DNA of 64,000 nucleotides from Neorhizobium alkalisoli (GCF_002968635.1 NZ_PVBN01000009.1:124001-188000); one strand, 5' to 3'; positions 46,621 to 55,739 are shown, counted from the first letter of the stretch. Notes: generated by a model not told the origin, from the sequence alone. A program made the numbers and translations.

Positions 46621-47327
46621 ACGTCGTGCTGATCTTTCTCGCCGCGATCGGCGCCGTCATCGTCTGGTGGCTGGCCGGGCAGCGGCTTATGTCGAAACCC
46701 TGGCTCGAAACCGGGATCGCGCTGCCCGAAACCGACAGACAGGAGCCACCGTCCGCACCCGCGGTGAAAATCGGCCTCTTCGTGTTTCTCGCCGTCGTCG
46801 GCGCCATTTTCAGCCTCTCCATCAGCGCATATTTCATGCGTATGGCGGCTGGGGACTGGTGGGCGACACCGGTTCCACGCCTGCTATGGGCAAACACCGT
46901 CGTGCTCTTGTTGAGCAGCGGCGCGCTGGAATGGGCAAGAAGAGAAGCGCGGCATGACCGCATGGACAGACTGCAGTTGGCGCTCGCTGCCGCATTCGCG
47001 CTTGCCCTCCTCTTTCTCATCGGACAGATCCAGGCCTGGCGGGAGTTGGTGTCGGCGGGCTACGTGCTGGCAGACAATCCGGCCAACAGCTTCTTTTATA
47101 TGCTCACCGGCCTGCACGGTCTGCATATCCTCGGCGGTCTTGCCGTGCTCGGCCGCACGACGGTTCGGGTATTCGCAACGGACGTTCCGCGGGACAGCCT
47201 GCGTCTCAGCGTCGATCTTTCCGCGATCTATTCCCATTTCATGCTCGCCGTCTGGCTCCTGCTCTTCGTGCTCTTTGCAGGCTGGGCGAATGATTTCGTC
47301 GATCTCTGCCGTCAACTGATCAGCTAG
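46617..47327 (+). CDS. coxO: Cytochrome c oxidase subunit III-like protein
   Basis: A 236-residue protein with six to seven membrane helices. FYMLTGLHGLHILGGLAVL and YSHFMLAVWLLLFVLFAGW are the characteristic subunit III stretches, and WLAGQRLMSKPWLE adds an N-terminal membrane segment. It overlaps the subunit I stop by four bases and is followed by a second subunit III-like gene. Two subunit III-type genes in a row is the CoxO/CoxP pattern. Confidence 0.85.
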   Translation: MNVVLIFLAAIGAVIVWWLAGQRLMSKPWLETGIALPETDRQEPPSAPAVKIGLFVFLAVVGAIFSLSISAYFMRMAAGDWWATPVPRLLWANTVVLLLSSGALEWARREARHDRMDRLQLALAAAFALALLFLIGQIQAWRELVSAGYVLADNPANSFFYMLTGLHGLHILGGLAVLGRTTVRVFATDVPRDSLRLSVDLSAIYSHFMLAVWLLLFVLFAGWANDFVDLCRQLIS

Positions 47328-47338
47328 GAGGTGTTCCG

Positions 47339-48049
47339 ATGGCACAGTCTCTCGACAATTCGGAGTTCCGTCCCACCGGACTGCGCGGAGTCGCTGCCGA
47401 TTTTTCCTCCGATCAGCGCGCCTTCAAGACCGCCTCCTGGGGCAAGGCGATGATGTGGATCTTTCTTCTCAGCGACACCTTCGTCTTCGGCTGCTTCCTG
47501 CTCGCCTACATGACGGCCCGCATGTCGACCCCCGTCCCCTGGCCCAATCCGAGCGAGGTCTTCGCGCTTCATATCGGCGGGCAGGACGTGCCCCTGATCC
47601 TGATCGCGATCATGACGTTCGTGCTGATCTCCAGCAGCGGCACCATGGCAATGGCTGTGAATTTCGGCTATCGCCGCGAACGCGGACGGACAGCCGCATT
47701 GATGCTGGCAACGGCGCTTCTCGGCGCCACCTTCGTCGGCATGCAGGCTTTCGAATGGACGAAGCTGATATCCGAGGGCGTTCGCCCCTGGGAGAACCCC
47801 TGGGGTGCTCCCCAGTTCGGATCGACCTTCTTCATGATTACCGGCTTCCACGGCACTCACGTGACGATCGGCGTGATCTTCCTCCTCATCGTCGCCCGCA
47901 AGGTGTGGCGGGGAGATTACGATTTGGCGCGCCGCGGCTTCTTCACCAGCAGGAAAGGCCAGTACGAGTCCGTCGAGATCATGGGCCTCTATTGGCATTT
48001 CGTCGATCTGGTCTGGGTGTTCATCTTCGCATTTTTCTATCTGTGGTGA
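47339..48049 (+). CDS. coxP: Cytochrome c oxidase subunit III
   Basis: A 236-residue subunit III: MTARMSTPVPWPNPSE, SSGTMAMAVNFGYRR, GSTFFMITGFHGTHVTIGVIFLL and a C-terminal YWHFVDLVWVFIFAFFYLW, all standard for the family. It supports proton uptake and stability of the oxidase. An AGGAGGTGTTCCG site precedes the ATG. Confidence 0.9.
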   Translation: MAQSLDNSEFRPTGLRGVAADFSSDQRAFKTASWGKAMMWIFLLSDTFVFGCFLLAYMTARMSTPVPWPNPSEVFALHIGGQDVPLILIAIMTFVLISSSGTMAMAVNFGYRRERGRTAALMLATALLGATFVGMQAFEWTKLISEGVRPWENPWGAPQFGSTFFMITGFHGTHVTIGVIFLLIVARKVWRGDYDLARRGFFTSRKGQYESVEIMGLYWHFVDLVWVFIFAFFYLW

Positions 48050-48060
48050 GGAGCGTCATC

Positions 48061-48417
48061 ATGAGCGAGACAACGGCGCATTTACATGCACCCGCACAGG
48101 CGCACAGCGCGCAGCAGCATCCGATCCGGCTCTACCTCGTCGTCTGGGGCATGCTCTTCGTGCTCAGCGCCTTTTCCTACATGGTCGATTATCTCGGGGT
48201 CCAGGGCCTGGCACGCTGGACGCTGATCATCATCTTCATGATGCTGAAGGCAGGTTTGATCGTTGCCGTCTTCATGCATATGGCATGGGAACGACTGGCG
48301 CTCGTTTATGCCATCCTGCTGCCGCCGGCGGCCGTGCTGATCTTCACCGCGCTGATGGTCTCGGAAGCGAACTACACAATCCTCACCCGGCTCGCCTTCT
48401 TCAGTACCGCGCCCTGA
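48061..48417 (+). CDS. Cytochrome c oxidase subunit IV (prokaryotic type)
   Basis: A 118-residue protein with a His/Ala-rich N-terminus and three hydrophobic helices (LYLVVWGMLFVLSAFSYMV, LIIIFMMLKAGLIVAVFMHM, LVYAILLPPAAVLIFTALMV), the usual layout of small oxidase subunit IV proteins. It is the last gene of the oxidase operon, starting 11 bases after subunit III. No assembly genes (ctaB, ctaG, ctaA) follow, so they must lie elsewhere. Confidence 0.88.
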   Translation: MSETTAHLHAPAQAHSAQQHPIRLYLVVWGMLFVLSAFSYMVDYLGVQGLARWTLIIIFMMLKAGLIVAVFMHMAWERLALVYAILLPPAAVLIFTALMVSEANYTILTRLAFFSTAP

Positions 48418-48459
48418 GGGGCACGGCACCGAAACTGGCTGACGGACGACAGGATCGTC

Positions 48460-49245
48460 TCAAACCGACCCTGCTATATAGGCCATGCTCTCGCGCACCG
48501 CCGGCTCGACATCTGCCAGCGCATGCACCTCCTCGGCGAACGGTTCGAAGCTATAGGGGCCTTCGAAGCCTGCAGCGATCAATGTCCTGATTTGCGCGAT
48601 GTTTTCGAGCCGGTCCGAAGCGTCCACCAGAACCCGGTGCGCGTCGAGCATGTCATCGATGACGACACCCTGATCCACCACGCCGGAGATATGAACAAGG
48701 CCGGTTCGCTCCGCGAAAAACTCGGTTTCGCCCGCAAGGTGATGGTGGAAGGTGTCGTGCACGAGTTTGTAGACCTCGCCACCCTCGGCCGCATCGATGG
48801 CGCGAAGCGCTTCCTTCTTTGTCCGCAGCGAGGAGATCGGAAAGCCGAGCGGTTCGACAAGCCCGGTCAATCCGCGTTCGGCGAGGATCGGTTTCATCGC
48901 CTTCAGCGCTGTTACGAGATCGTCGGATGACACCTTGGTGCCGTCGTTGAGCGGGCACATGACGAGCGCCTTCGCGCCGCTCGCTGCCGCGTAATCCGCC
49001 AGCGCAACGGCACGTTGCGGCAGGTCGCCGGACCAGACATTGAAGGGATAAAGCGCATTGATCGAAATGATCGTCAGGCCGGCCTTCTCAGCTGCGGTTT
49101 TGACCGCTTCGGGTTTAACCGTTCCGACGATATCGGGCAGGTCGTTGCGGATTTCGACATCGGTCAGGCCAAGAGCCTTGGCGGAGACAAAGAATTGCTC
49201 GAGCGAAAGCTTCGGAGCGGTGATGTGATTGATCGCAAAACGCAT
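48460..49245 (-). CDS. TIM-barrel sugar isomerase/epimerase (AP endonuclease 2 family, IolI-like)
   Basis: A 261-residue xylose-isomerase-like barrel: MRFAINHITAPKLSLEQFF, LTDVEIRNDLPDIVG, VEPLGFPISSLRTK and LVHDTFHHHLAGE with metal-binding Glu and His positions. It probably isomerises a keto-inositol or related sugar. It is the last gene of a three-gene operon with an inositol 2-dehydrogenase-like gene and another barrel enzyme. Exact substrate unknown. Confidence 0.75.
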   Translation of the reverse strand: MRFAINHITAPKLSLEQFFVSAKALGLTDVEIRNDLPDIVGTVKPEAVKTAAEKAGLTIISINALYPFNVWSGDLPQRAVALADYAAASGAKALVMCPLNDGTKVSSDDLVTALKAMKPILAERGLTGLVEPLGFPISSLRTKKEALRAIDAAEGGEVYKLVHDTFHHHLAGETEFFAERTGLVHISGVVDQGVVIDDMLDAHRVLVDASDRLENIAQIRTLIAAGFEGPYSFEPFAEEVHALADVEPAVRESMAYIAGSV

Positions 49246-49254
49246 TTGTGAACC

Positions 49255-50265
49255 TCAGCTATAGAGCGCGGGGCGCGGCGGCAGGTTGATCGCGACAGGC
49301 TGCCCCTCGGCCTGCTGGGCAAGAACGCAGGCGTCCGACGTGATCGCGGCCACATAGCCGTCCCAGGAATTCGGTCCGGCAGCAGTACCCTTCGCAGCCG
49401 CATTGATGAAATCCTGAAGTTCGACATCGTAGCTCGCGACAAAGCGGTCCTTCCAGTCCGTCAGGATCGGGTTCTGGAGCTTTGCATCGAGACGCATCTG
49501 GATGGCCATGGGCTCCGGCAGGCTTGCAATGCCGTCCTCACCGACCACCTCGCATTGTATGTCGTAGCCGTAATGGCAGTTGACGAAGATTTCGACGTCG
49601 ATGACGGTGCCCTTTGCAGTTTCCAGGATGACGATCTGCGGGTCGCGCAGCTTCGCGTGGCTTCTCGCGGCCGCGCGGGGAAAGATCACTCTTGCCGAAA
49701 CGTAATCGTCGTCAAGCAGCCAGCGCAGCACGTCGATCTCATGGATCATCGTGTCATGGATCGCCATCGGCGTCACATATTGTTCCGGAACGGCCGGATT
49801 GCGGTGCGCGGCGTGAACCATGATCGGCGCTCCGATCCGGGTGTCGACCGCCTGTTTCAGCGCAACGTAGCCGGCGTCGTATCTGCGCATGAAGCCGACC
49901 TGCACCAGCCGCTTGCCGTGGGCCACCTCCGCATCCACGATGCGCCTGGCTCCCTCGGCAGTCGTTGCCAGCGGCTTTTCGCAGAAGCAGGGCTTGCCGG
50001 CGGCAATCGCCGCAAGCACGTATTGTTCGTGTGTTGCGCCCCACGAGGTTACCAGAACAGCATCCACGTCAGGCGAAACGATCAATTCTTCGCCTGACGC
50101 AAAGAGAGTGGCGCCCGGTGCAATATCGTTTCTGACCGCTTCCGCCGATGCCGAATTCACGTCGCTCAGGGCGACGATTGCCGCGCCGCCGAGCACTTGA
50201 TTGATGCGCCGCGCATGATCGCGGCCGATCGCGCCGGTGCCGATGACACCAATTCTCACAGTCAT
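49255..50265 (-). CDS. iolG: Inositol 2-dehydrogenase-like oxidoreductase (Gfo/Idh/MocA family)
   Basis: A 336-residue NAD-dependent dehydrogenase: Rossmann start [40 protein letters not shown] with the catalytic Lys of the EKP motif, [19 protein letters not shown] and [19 protein letters not shown]. These stretches are close to my memory of Bacillus subtilis IolG, closer than to the usual rhizobial IdhA. It oxidises myo-inositol or a stereoisomer (D-chiro- or scyllo-type). ATG at 50265; the longer frame has no better start. Confidence 0.8.
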   Translation of the reverse strand: MTVRIGVIGTGAIGRDHARRINQVLGGAAIVALSDVNSASAEAVRNDIAPGATLFASGEELIVSPDVDAVLVTSWGATHEQYVLAAIAAGKPCFCEKPLATTAEGARRIVDAEVAHGKRLVQVGFMRRYDAGYVALKQAVDTRIGAPIMVHAAHRNPAVPEQYVTPMAIHDTMIHEIDVLRWLLDDDYVSARVIFPRAAARSHAKLRDPQIVILETAKGTVIDVEIFVNCHYGYDIQCEVVGEDGIASLPEPMAIQMRLDAKLQNPILTDWKDRFVASYDVELQDFINAAAKGTAAGPNSWDGYVAAITSDACVLAQQAEGQPVAINLPPRPALYS

Positions 50266-50275
50266 AGGAAAAGCC

Positions 50276-51175
50276 TCACTTCTGGTATTTGGCAATGTAG
50301 TTGTTCATCTCGGCGTACATGAAGCGGCCCGAATGATCGGCCTTGTCCTCCCAGGCGAAGACGCAGGAGGTCATGATGCCGTCGAAACCGATTTCGGCGA
50401 GCGTCCCGAAAAAGTCGTCCCATGGCACTTCGCCCTGGCCGATGTTCAGATGCTGATGCACGCGGGCCTGGGTGCCGGGCGGATTCAAGATGTAACGGAG
50501 CCCCGAACTGGCCTTGTGATTGAAGGTGTCGCCGACATGCACATGCGCAAGAACGTCCGCGCATTCCCGCAACATCGCTTTCGTGTCGTCTCCGAAATAG
50601 AAGGTATGCGGCGCGCAATAGAGGAACCGGACATTCTTCGAATTCACCGTGCGGATGATGTCCACCGCCGGCTGAAGGGTTTCGCACCAGTCTTCGGGAT
50701 GCGGTTCGATATGGAGATTGATGCCCTCCTTCTCAAAGATCGGCACAAGCTCGTCCATCGACCGCCACCAGGCGTCCTCGCAGGCCTCGATCATCGAGCC
50801 GGTATGGCAGCAATAGCACGATCCCTTGTCCGGATGCGGTCCGCGGCCGAATTCGGAATTCATCGTGTCGACTTCCATCTCGACGGCGATCTCGATGGCG
50901 CGCTTCCAGTGCTTGACCGCCGCCTGCCGCTCCGTTTCGTCGTCCGAAGCCCAGCGATACATCGGCAGCAGCGAGGCAATCTTCACGTTCTCGGCGGCCA
51001 GCGCCCTCTTGAATGACTTGATCCGGTCAGGGAAAACCCGGGGCGCCTTGAACCATTCCAGGAAATCGGACCGCGGGCTGAGCTCGATCCACTCGTAGCC
51101 GAGTTCACGCACCTTCCGCGGCAGTTCCTCAAGGCTGAGATGTCGGTGCATGAACGGGTCGAGGGCGATGCGCAT
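50276..51175 (-). CDS. TIM-barrel sugar isomerase/epimerase
   Basis: A 299-residue xylose-isomerase-like barrel starting [19 protein letters not shown], with metal-site regions [29 protein letters not shown] and [11 protein letters not shown]. The ATG at 51175 follows GCAAGGAGGCACAA. It is the first gene of the operon with the IolG-like dehydrogenase and the smaller barrel enzyme. I cannot assign a substrate; a keto-sugar or keto-inositol epimerase is the likely type. Confidence 0.7.
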   Translation of the reverse strand: MRIALDPFMHRHLSLEELPRKVRELGYEWIELSPRSDFLEWFKAPRVFPDRIKSFKRALAAENVKIASLLPMYRWASDDETERQAAVKHWKRAIEIAVEMEVDTMNSEFGRGPHPDKGSCYCCHTGSMIEACEDAWWRSMDELVPIFEKEGINLHIEPHPEDWCETLQPAVDIIRTVNSKNVRFLYCAPHTFYFGDDTKAMLRECADVLAHVHVGDTFNHKASSGLRYILNPPGTQARVHQHLNIGQGEVPWDDFFGTLAEIGFDGIMTSCVFAWEDKADHSGRFMYAEMNNYIAKYQK

Positions 51176-51482
51176 TTGTGCCTCCTTGCTCTTCGGTATC
51201 CAGTGAAGCCCGTGAGGGCAGGTTGACGTCGCGAAATCCGGAAGGAAAACATTGTCTGAGACTATGTCGAACGGCACGCGCGCCCCCTCCCGCAGATTGA
51301 ACTTGCGCGGCAAACGAGCCAGCTCTGATCGTGATTTCTCCCGGTGAGGCGGCCTCCCGTCCCCTCCACCGTGAACAGGAGAATTTGCCAACTGCGCTCG
51401 ATCGTCAAGGAAGGGTTGCGCCTTTGGACCATCAAGCCTGATAGAAACAATTCAGTCGCCTATGATGGTTTCTATCAAGCCA
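51176..51482. promoter_or_regulatory. Promoter region of the isomerase operon with nested inverted repeats
   Basis: A 307-base gap between the LacI gene and the operon it probably controls. At its upstream end are two interlocked repeats: TGATAGAAAC (51439-51448) with GTTTCTATCA (51468-51477), and the perfect 11-base pair GCCTATGATGG (51458-51468) with CCATCATAGGC (51479-51489), which runs into the last codons of the LacI gene. A further TGATAGAA occurs at 52576-52583 before the LacI gene itself. The shared half-site suggests regulator operators. No T tract follows, so a terminator is unlikely. Confidence 0.5.
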
Positions 51483-52511
51483 TCATAGGCTCTCAGGAAC
51501 CCACAGATGCGCAGGGACAAATCGCTGCCCCGGACTTTCCGCCATGCCATGCTCGATCGTATGCGTCATAGTCAGGATGAGATCGGCACACAGTTCGCGA
51601 AGCGGTGTCTGAAAAACTCCGGAAATACGGCGGTCGAGGAGTGCCTGCCTGGATTCTGGCGTCAGTTCATTGACGAGGCAAGCGATCCTGTCGCCGCTTT
51701 GGCTTTCCTGCAGAGCCTCGATGACCCCTTCCATGCCACCGCCAATGCAATAAACGCCGACGAGATCCTGGTGGCGGGCGATCGCATTCATGAGCAGCTC
51801 ATAGGTGATCCGCCGCGTCTCGAGATTTATCAGCGCATCCAGCACTTCAAAATCCGGGGCATATTCCCGGATATAGGCGCGAAAGCCGGTCTCGCGCAGG
51901 GCATGGCCATGAAAGCGGTGGCCTCCCAAAAGCAACACGACCTTACCTGGCCGCGGCGAAAGCTTGGAGATCAGCCATGCGGCGGTCCTGCCCACCTTCA
52001 TGTTGTTTGTGCCGAGATAGGCCTCTCGTACACCTTGCGCAAAGTCCGAAAGCAGCGAGAACGTCGGGATACCCTTTGCTCTCAGTGCGCCGACGGCCGC
52101 CGTCACGTCGTGATGATCCGGGCCGGTCGCGCCGATCGCCTGTACCTTGCCGGACATCCCGAGGAGAAGCTCCGACAGTTCGGACGGTTCCCCGGATTTC
52201 GCGAACTGGATCGTGATTTGCACGCGCCGGTCTCGCACGGACTGGGCGGCGGCCTGAAGTTCGGCGGCGAAGGTCTGGTAGAAGTCGTGACGTTCCTTCC
52301 GCAGCACGAAGCCCAAGTGGTAGGAAGGCATGTCGGCAAGCATGCGCTGGCGGATGATATTCGTGCCGTGAAAACCCACTTGCTGTGCAGCGTCCAGCAC
52401 CCTTCGCGAGGTTTCCTCCCGCACGGGTGACCGGCCGTTCAGCACCCGGTCGACGGTTGCCACTCCTACTCCCGCGGCCCTGGCCACGTCGGCGATCGTT
52501 GGGCGTTTCAT
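51483..52511 (-). CDS. LacI-family transcriptional regulator
   Basis: A 342-residue LacI protein: helix-turn-helix TIADVARAAGVGVATVDRVLNGR at the N-terminus with the hinge helix region following, then a type I periplasmic-binding-like sensor (YHLGFVLRKERHDFYQ, YLGTNNMKVGRTAAWLI, GVYCIGGGMEGVIEAL). It is upstream of, and co-oriented with, the inositol-type operon and is its probable repressor. The ligand is likely a sugar or cyclitol. Confidence 0.9.
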   Translation of the reverse strand: MKRPTIADVARAAGVGVATVDRVLNGRSPVREETSRRVLDAAQQVGFHGTNIIRQRMLADMPSYHLGFVLRKERHDFYQTFAAELQAAAQSVRDRRVQITIQFAKSGEPSELSELLLGMSGKVQAIGATGPDHHDVTAAVGALRAKGIPTFSLLSDFAQGVREAYLGTNNMKVGRTAAWLISKLSPRPGKVVLLLGGHRFHGHALRETGFRAYIREYAPDFEVLDALINLETRRITYELLMNAIARHQDLVGVYCIGGGMEGVIEALQESQSGDRIACLVNELTPESRQALLDRRISGVFQTPLRELCADLILTMTHTIEHGMAESPGQRFVPAHLWVPESL

Positions 52512-52940
52512 GAGTCAATAACCTGGATGACGGATGGGCCGGGAAGCGTCTGCGCTCACCATGCTTTCATCATTCTGATAGAAGTTCAATCATGCCACTT
52601 TCTACCCCGGCATCACCAAACCCCGCAGATGGGCCGGCGTGTTCTGTTTCATGCGGTCTTGGAGCAGGCCCAGATGCCGATTTGGCGTTCGGCCCGCCCG
52701 CCGACTGTTGTCGCGATTGCATCCCACAAATATCTACCTTAGGTAGTATTATGAGCATTTTTTGAAACAAAAAGTTGACAACCGCATAGGCCTGGTCTAT
52801 TTGACGGCCATCGATACTTTGTTTGCTGATATTGTTGTTGCTGCGCCTCGCGCACCTTGACGAACTTTCCCTCTCAAAAGTCGAAACGATCCCGCCGTGC
52901 GTCGCCCGGCGGTCCACAAATTGCTATGAAAGGGTTCGTT
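52512..52940. other. Intergenic region between lacI-type gene and cspA
   Basis: This 429-base stretch holds the divergent LacI promoter and the cspA promoter and leader. Besides the cspA promoter listed separately, it contains a TGATAGAA half-site at 52576-52583 and a short palindrome CTACCT-T-AGGTAG at 52734-52746. Short frames cross it on the minus strand, but none looks coding. Confidence 0.45.
52775..52803 (+). promoter_or_regulatory. Predicted sigma-70 promoter of the cold shock gene
   Basis: TTGACA (52775-52780), a 17-base spacer and TATTTG (52798-52803) make a good housekeeping promoter. Transcription from it would give a 5' leader of about 130 bases before the cspA ATG, the long structured leader expected of cold-inducible csp mRNAs. 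Confidence 0.6.
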
Positions 52941-53150
52941 ATGACCACTGGCACAGTTAAATGGTTCAATGCCACCAAGGGCTTCGGCTTCATTCAGCCT
53001 GACGACGGCAGCGCCGACGTTTTCGTTCACATCTCTGCTGTCGAGCGCGCCGGCATGAGCTCGATCGTTGAAGGTCAGAAGCTCAGCTTCGAACTCGAGC
53101 GCGACAAGAAGTCGGGCAAGATGTCTGCAGGCCAGCTCCAGGCTGCCTAA
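52941..53150 (+). CDS. cspA: Cold shock protein (CspA family)
   Basis: A 69-residue single cold shock domain with both RNA-binding motifs: KGFGFIQP (RNP1) and VFVHISAV (RNP2). It begins [14 protein letters not shown], the standard start; longer in-frame starts upstream would add a non-homologous basic stretch. A strong terminator lies 55 bases after its stop. The family binds single-stranded RNA and melts structures at low temperature. Confidence 0.96.
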   Translation: MTTGTVKWFNATKGFGFIQPDDGSADVFVHISAVERAGMSSIVEGQKLSFELERDKKSGKMSAGQLQAA

Positions 53151-53204
53151 CCTTTTAGCCTCCATGACCACGGATGTACTGGCATGGTAGCGAAAGTATG
53201 CAAA

Positions 53205-53229
53205 GGCCAGACGAATGTCTGGCCTTTTT
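53205..53229 (+). terminator. Rho-independent terminator after cspA
   Basis: GGCCAGAC-GAAT-GTCTGGCC forms a perfect 8-base stem with a 4-base loop and is followed by TTTTT (53225-53229), 55 bases after the cspA stop. Confidence 0.92.
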
Positions 53230-53290
53230 CCGTTAAGCGCTATATGCGCTTGCACCTGCGACATCCCAAAAAATTCACAAGGAAGATCCA

Positions 53291-53671
53291 TTGAGACACC
53301 CGAACGACAACAGCTTTGCCGAACGCCGCAAAACCGCAGCGGATGCCAAGCAAAAGCTTTTGGCGAAATTTGCGTCCGCCCCGAAAGCGGACGATCCTGC
53401 CGTGCAGGAGCGGCGTGCCGAGCGCGAGGCCATTGCGGCGGCGCGGGAAGCCCGCCGTGCCGAACGTGAAGCGCTGAAGGCCGAGGAACATGAGCGCCTC
53501 CGGAAGGAAGCGGCAGAATTGACCGCCGCCGCGGAAGCCCATGAAAAAGCCGAGGCTGCGGCCAGAGAAGCGGAAATCAACGAGCGCGTTTCCCGCGTCG
53601 TGGCCGATGAAGCCGCGCGCAAGGCCGAACGCGATCGCCGCTACGCGGCACGCAAGGCCCGTCAGCGCTGA
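53291..53671 (+). CDS. DUF6481-type highly charged alpha-helical protein
   Basis: A 126-residue protein almost wholly of Ala, Glu, Lys and Arg (AERRKTAADAKQKLLAKF, REARRAEREALKAEEHERLRKEAAEL), predicted as one long helix or coiled coil. I recognise the pattern as the DUF6481 family, which in rhizobia often follows a csp gene. The start is a TTG at 53291 after AGGAAGATCCA; no ATG is available. Function unknown; an RNA- or ribosome-related role in the cold is a guess from its neighbour. Confidence 0.75.
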   Translation: MRHPNDNSFAERRKTAADAKQKLLAKFASAPKADDPAVQERRAEREAIAAAREARRAEREALKAEEHERLRKEAAELTAAAEAHEKAEAAAREAEINERVSRVVADEAARKAERDRRYAARKARQR

Positions 53672-53759
53672 CGGTTTACAGGATATACCAGGAAAGCGCG
53701 CCGACGAACCTCTCCTCGGAGCCGCTGCGCGCCGAGGCCGAGAAGGTGGATCGAAATCC

Positions 53760-54800
53760 ATGAACGTCCATGCCTATGCAACTGCGAACGTCGCGGACGA
53801 CAATGTCGGCGCGTGGCTGAAGATTCTTTCGAAATATCGGCAGCCTCGTTTTGGGCGCAGCGTATTCGAGCTGATCGTCACGCTACTCCCGTTCGCAGCA
53901 TTCTGGGCCGGCGCCTATATCTCCGTCGTCCTGGGTTTCCCGATCGGGCTGATCCTCGTCCTCCCGGCGGCTGCCTTTCTGTTGCGGCTTTTCATGATCC
54001 AGCACGATTGCGGGCACGGCTCGTTCTTCGCGCGCCGGCGTCTCGACAACTGGACGGGACGCGCCCTCGGGGTGCTGACCCTGACACCCTACGACTACTG
54101 GCGGCGGGCGCATGCCGCTCATCACGCCTCCGCCGGCAATCTTGACGAACGCGGCGTCGGCGATATCACCACGCTGACTGTTGCCGAATATCATGCCCTC
54201 CCCTGGCCGAGACGTCTCGCCTACCGGCTTTACCGCCACCCGCTGGTGATGTTCGGTATCGGGCCCGCCTGGGTCTTTCTCTTCAAGCAGCGCCTGCCTT
54301 TCGGGATGATGAACTCGGGGGCATTGCCCTGGGTGTCGACGATGGCCACCAATCTCGCGGTCGCCATCCTCACGGCCCTGATGATCTGGGCCGTCGGGCT
54401 CGTTCCCTTTCTGCTGATCCATCTGCCGGTCGTTCTGCTTGCAGGTGCAGCCGGCGTATGGCTCTTCTACGTCCAGCACCAGTTCGAGGAAACCCATTGG
54501 TCGAAGGGCGACGAATGGCAGTTCCCGAAAGCCGCGCTGCATGGCGCATCCCACTACGACCTGCCGCTGGTGCTTCGATGGATTACCGGCAATATCGGCG
54601 TTCACCACGTTCATCACCTGTCGAGCCGTATTCCCTATTACCGGCTGCCGGAGGTGCTCAACGACCATCCCGAACTGGCCGGCATCGGCCGCATCGGCCT
54701 GTGGCAGAGCATTCAATGCGTCAGGCTCGTGCTTTGGGATGAAAAGAGCGGCAAGCTCGTTTCCTTCCGGGATGCCGCGAAGCTGGCGACGTCTGCCTAA
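53760..54800 (+). CDS. Membrane fatty acid desaturase (DesA/omega-6-like)
   Basis: A 346-residue integral membrane enzyme with the three iron-binding His boxes: HDCGHGS (about residue 81), HAAHH (about 117) and HHVHH (about 283), separated by two pairs of hydrophobic helices. It introduces double bases-pair unsaturation into membrane lipid acyl chains, a double bond formation that keeps membranes fluid in the cold. It lies 88 bases after the DUF6481 gene and 0.6 kb after cspA, so a cold adaptation group is plausible. ATG at 53760. Confidence 0.88.
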   Translation: MNVHAYATANVADDNVGAWLKILSKYRQPRFGRSVFELIVTLLPFAAFWAGAYISVVLGFPIGLILVLPAAAFLLRLFMIQHDCGHGSFFARRRLDNWTGRALGVLTLTPYDYWRRAHAAHHASAGNLDERGVGDITTLTVAEYHALPWPRRLAYRLYRHPLVMFGIGPAWVFLFKQRLPFGMMNSGALPWVSTMATNLAVAILTALMIWAVGLVPFLLIHLPVVLLAGAAGVWLFYVQHQFEETHWSKGDEWQFPKAALHGASHYDLPLVLRWITGNIGVHHVHHLSSRIPYYRLPEVLNDHPELAGIGRIGLWQSIQCVRLVLWDEKSGKLVSFRDAAKLATSA

Positions 54801-54848
54801 TTTAGTCGGCGACACCCGGGTTCAACCGGGGTTCACCCGCGGCAAACG

Positions 54849-55739
54849 CTAACCGAGCCGTCGCAGGTGATCGATGAGGGCTCGCAGCTTTGGCGCCAAG
54901 TTGCGGCGGCTCGGGTAATAGAGGTAGAAGCCGGCAAAGCGTGGGCAATAGTCCTCGAGAACGGGCACGAGTTCGCCCCGTTCGATCCAGGGGCGAAAGC
55001 TCTCCTCCATCCCGAAGGTGATGCCGGCGCCGGCAACGGCAAGTTTTGTCATCAATGCCATGTCGTTTGTGGTGATCTCCGGCGCGACGGCAACGCTGAA
55101 CTCTTTTCCCTTCTCCACAAATTCCCAACGATAAGGCGGAACCTTGGGCTTTGGGCGCCAACCGATGCAGCGATGGGCGGCAAGGTCACTCGGGTGGGAA
55201 GGCGCTCCGAAGCGGTGCAGATATCCCGGCGCGCAAACGGCGAGCTGTCGCTCGTCGCCGGCAACAGGCACCGCGATCATATCCTGCTCGATCACCTCGC
55301 CGAGCCTGACCCCGGCGTCGTATCCCTCGGCAACGATGTCGAATTCCTCATCCGTCACCGTGATGTCGACCTGAACCTCCGGATTGGCCTCGGCAAAGGT
55401 CGCGAGGAACGGCCCTGACAGAAAGCGCTCGGCGATCGACGAGACCGCCAGCCGCAACTGACCACGCGGGCGCCCGCGCAAATCTCCGGCGGCTTCGATT
55501 GCCGCACGCATGTCTGCAAGCGCAGGTGCAACTTCGCCGAATAGACCTTCCCCCGCCTCCGTGAGGCTGACGCTGCGCGTTGTCCGCTGAACAAGCGCGA
55601 TCCCGAGCGTTTCCTCCAGCCGCCTGATCGTCTGACTGACCGCCGAGCGGGTGACGCCCATACGGTCGGCGGCTGCACGAAAGCTTTTCTCCTCGGCCAC
55701 GAGAGCGAAGACAGCGAGCGCATTGAGATCCGGTTCCAT
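54849..55739 (-). CDS. LysR-family transcriptional regulator
   Basis: A 296-residue LysR protein: N-terminal helix-turn-helix AVFALVAEEKSFRAAADRMGVTRSAVSQTIRRLEE and a C-terminal substrate-binding domain (RGQLRLAVSS, VDITVTDEEFDIVAEGYDAGVRLGEVI). It is divergent from the SDR gene (123 bases apart), the usual LysR target arrangement. Ligand unknown. Confidence 0.92.
   Translation of the reverse strand: MEPDLNALAVFALVAEEKSFRAAADRMGVTRSAVSQTIRRLEETLGIALVQRTTRSVSLTEAGEGLFGEVAPALADMRAAIEAAGDLRGRPRGQLRLAVSSIAERFLSGPFLATFAEANPEVQVDITVTDEEFDIVAEGYDAGVRLGEVIEQDMIAVPVAGDERQLAVCAPGYLHRFGAPSHPSDLAAHRCIGWRPKPKVPPYRWEFVEKGKEFSVAVAPEITTNDMALMTKLAVAGAGITFGMEESFRPWIERGELVPVLEDYCPRFAGFYLYYPSRRNLAPKLRALIDHLRRLG

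Noticed and set aside
51458..51489. The perfect 11-base stem as a transcription terminator for the LacI gene
   Set aside because: No T-rich tract follows on either strand, and the stem overlaps the gene's last codons.
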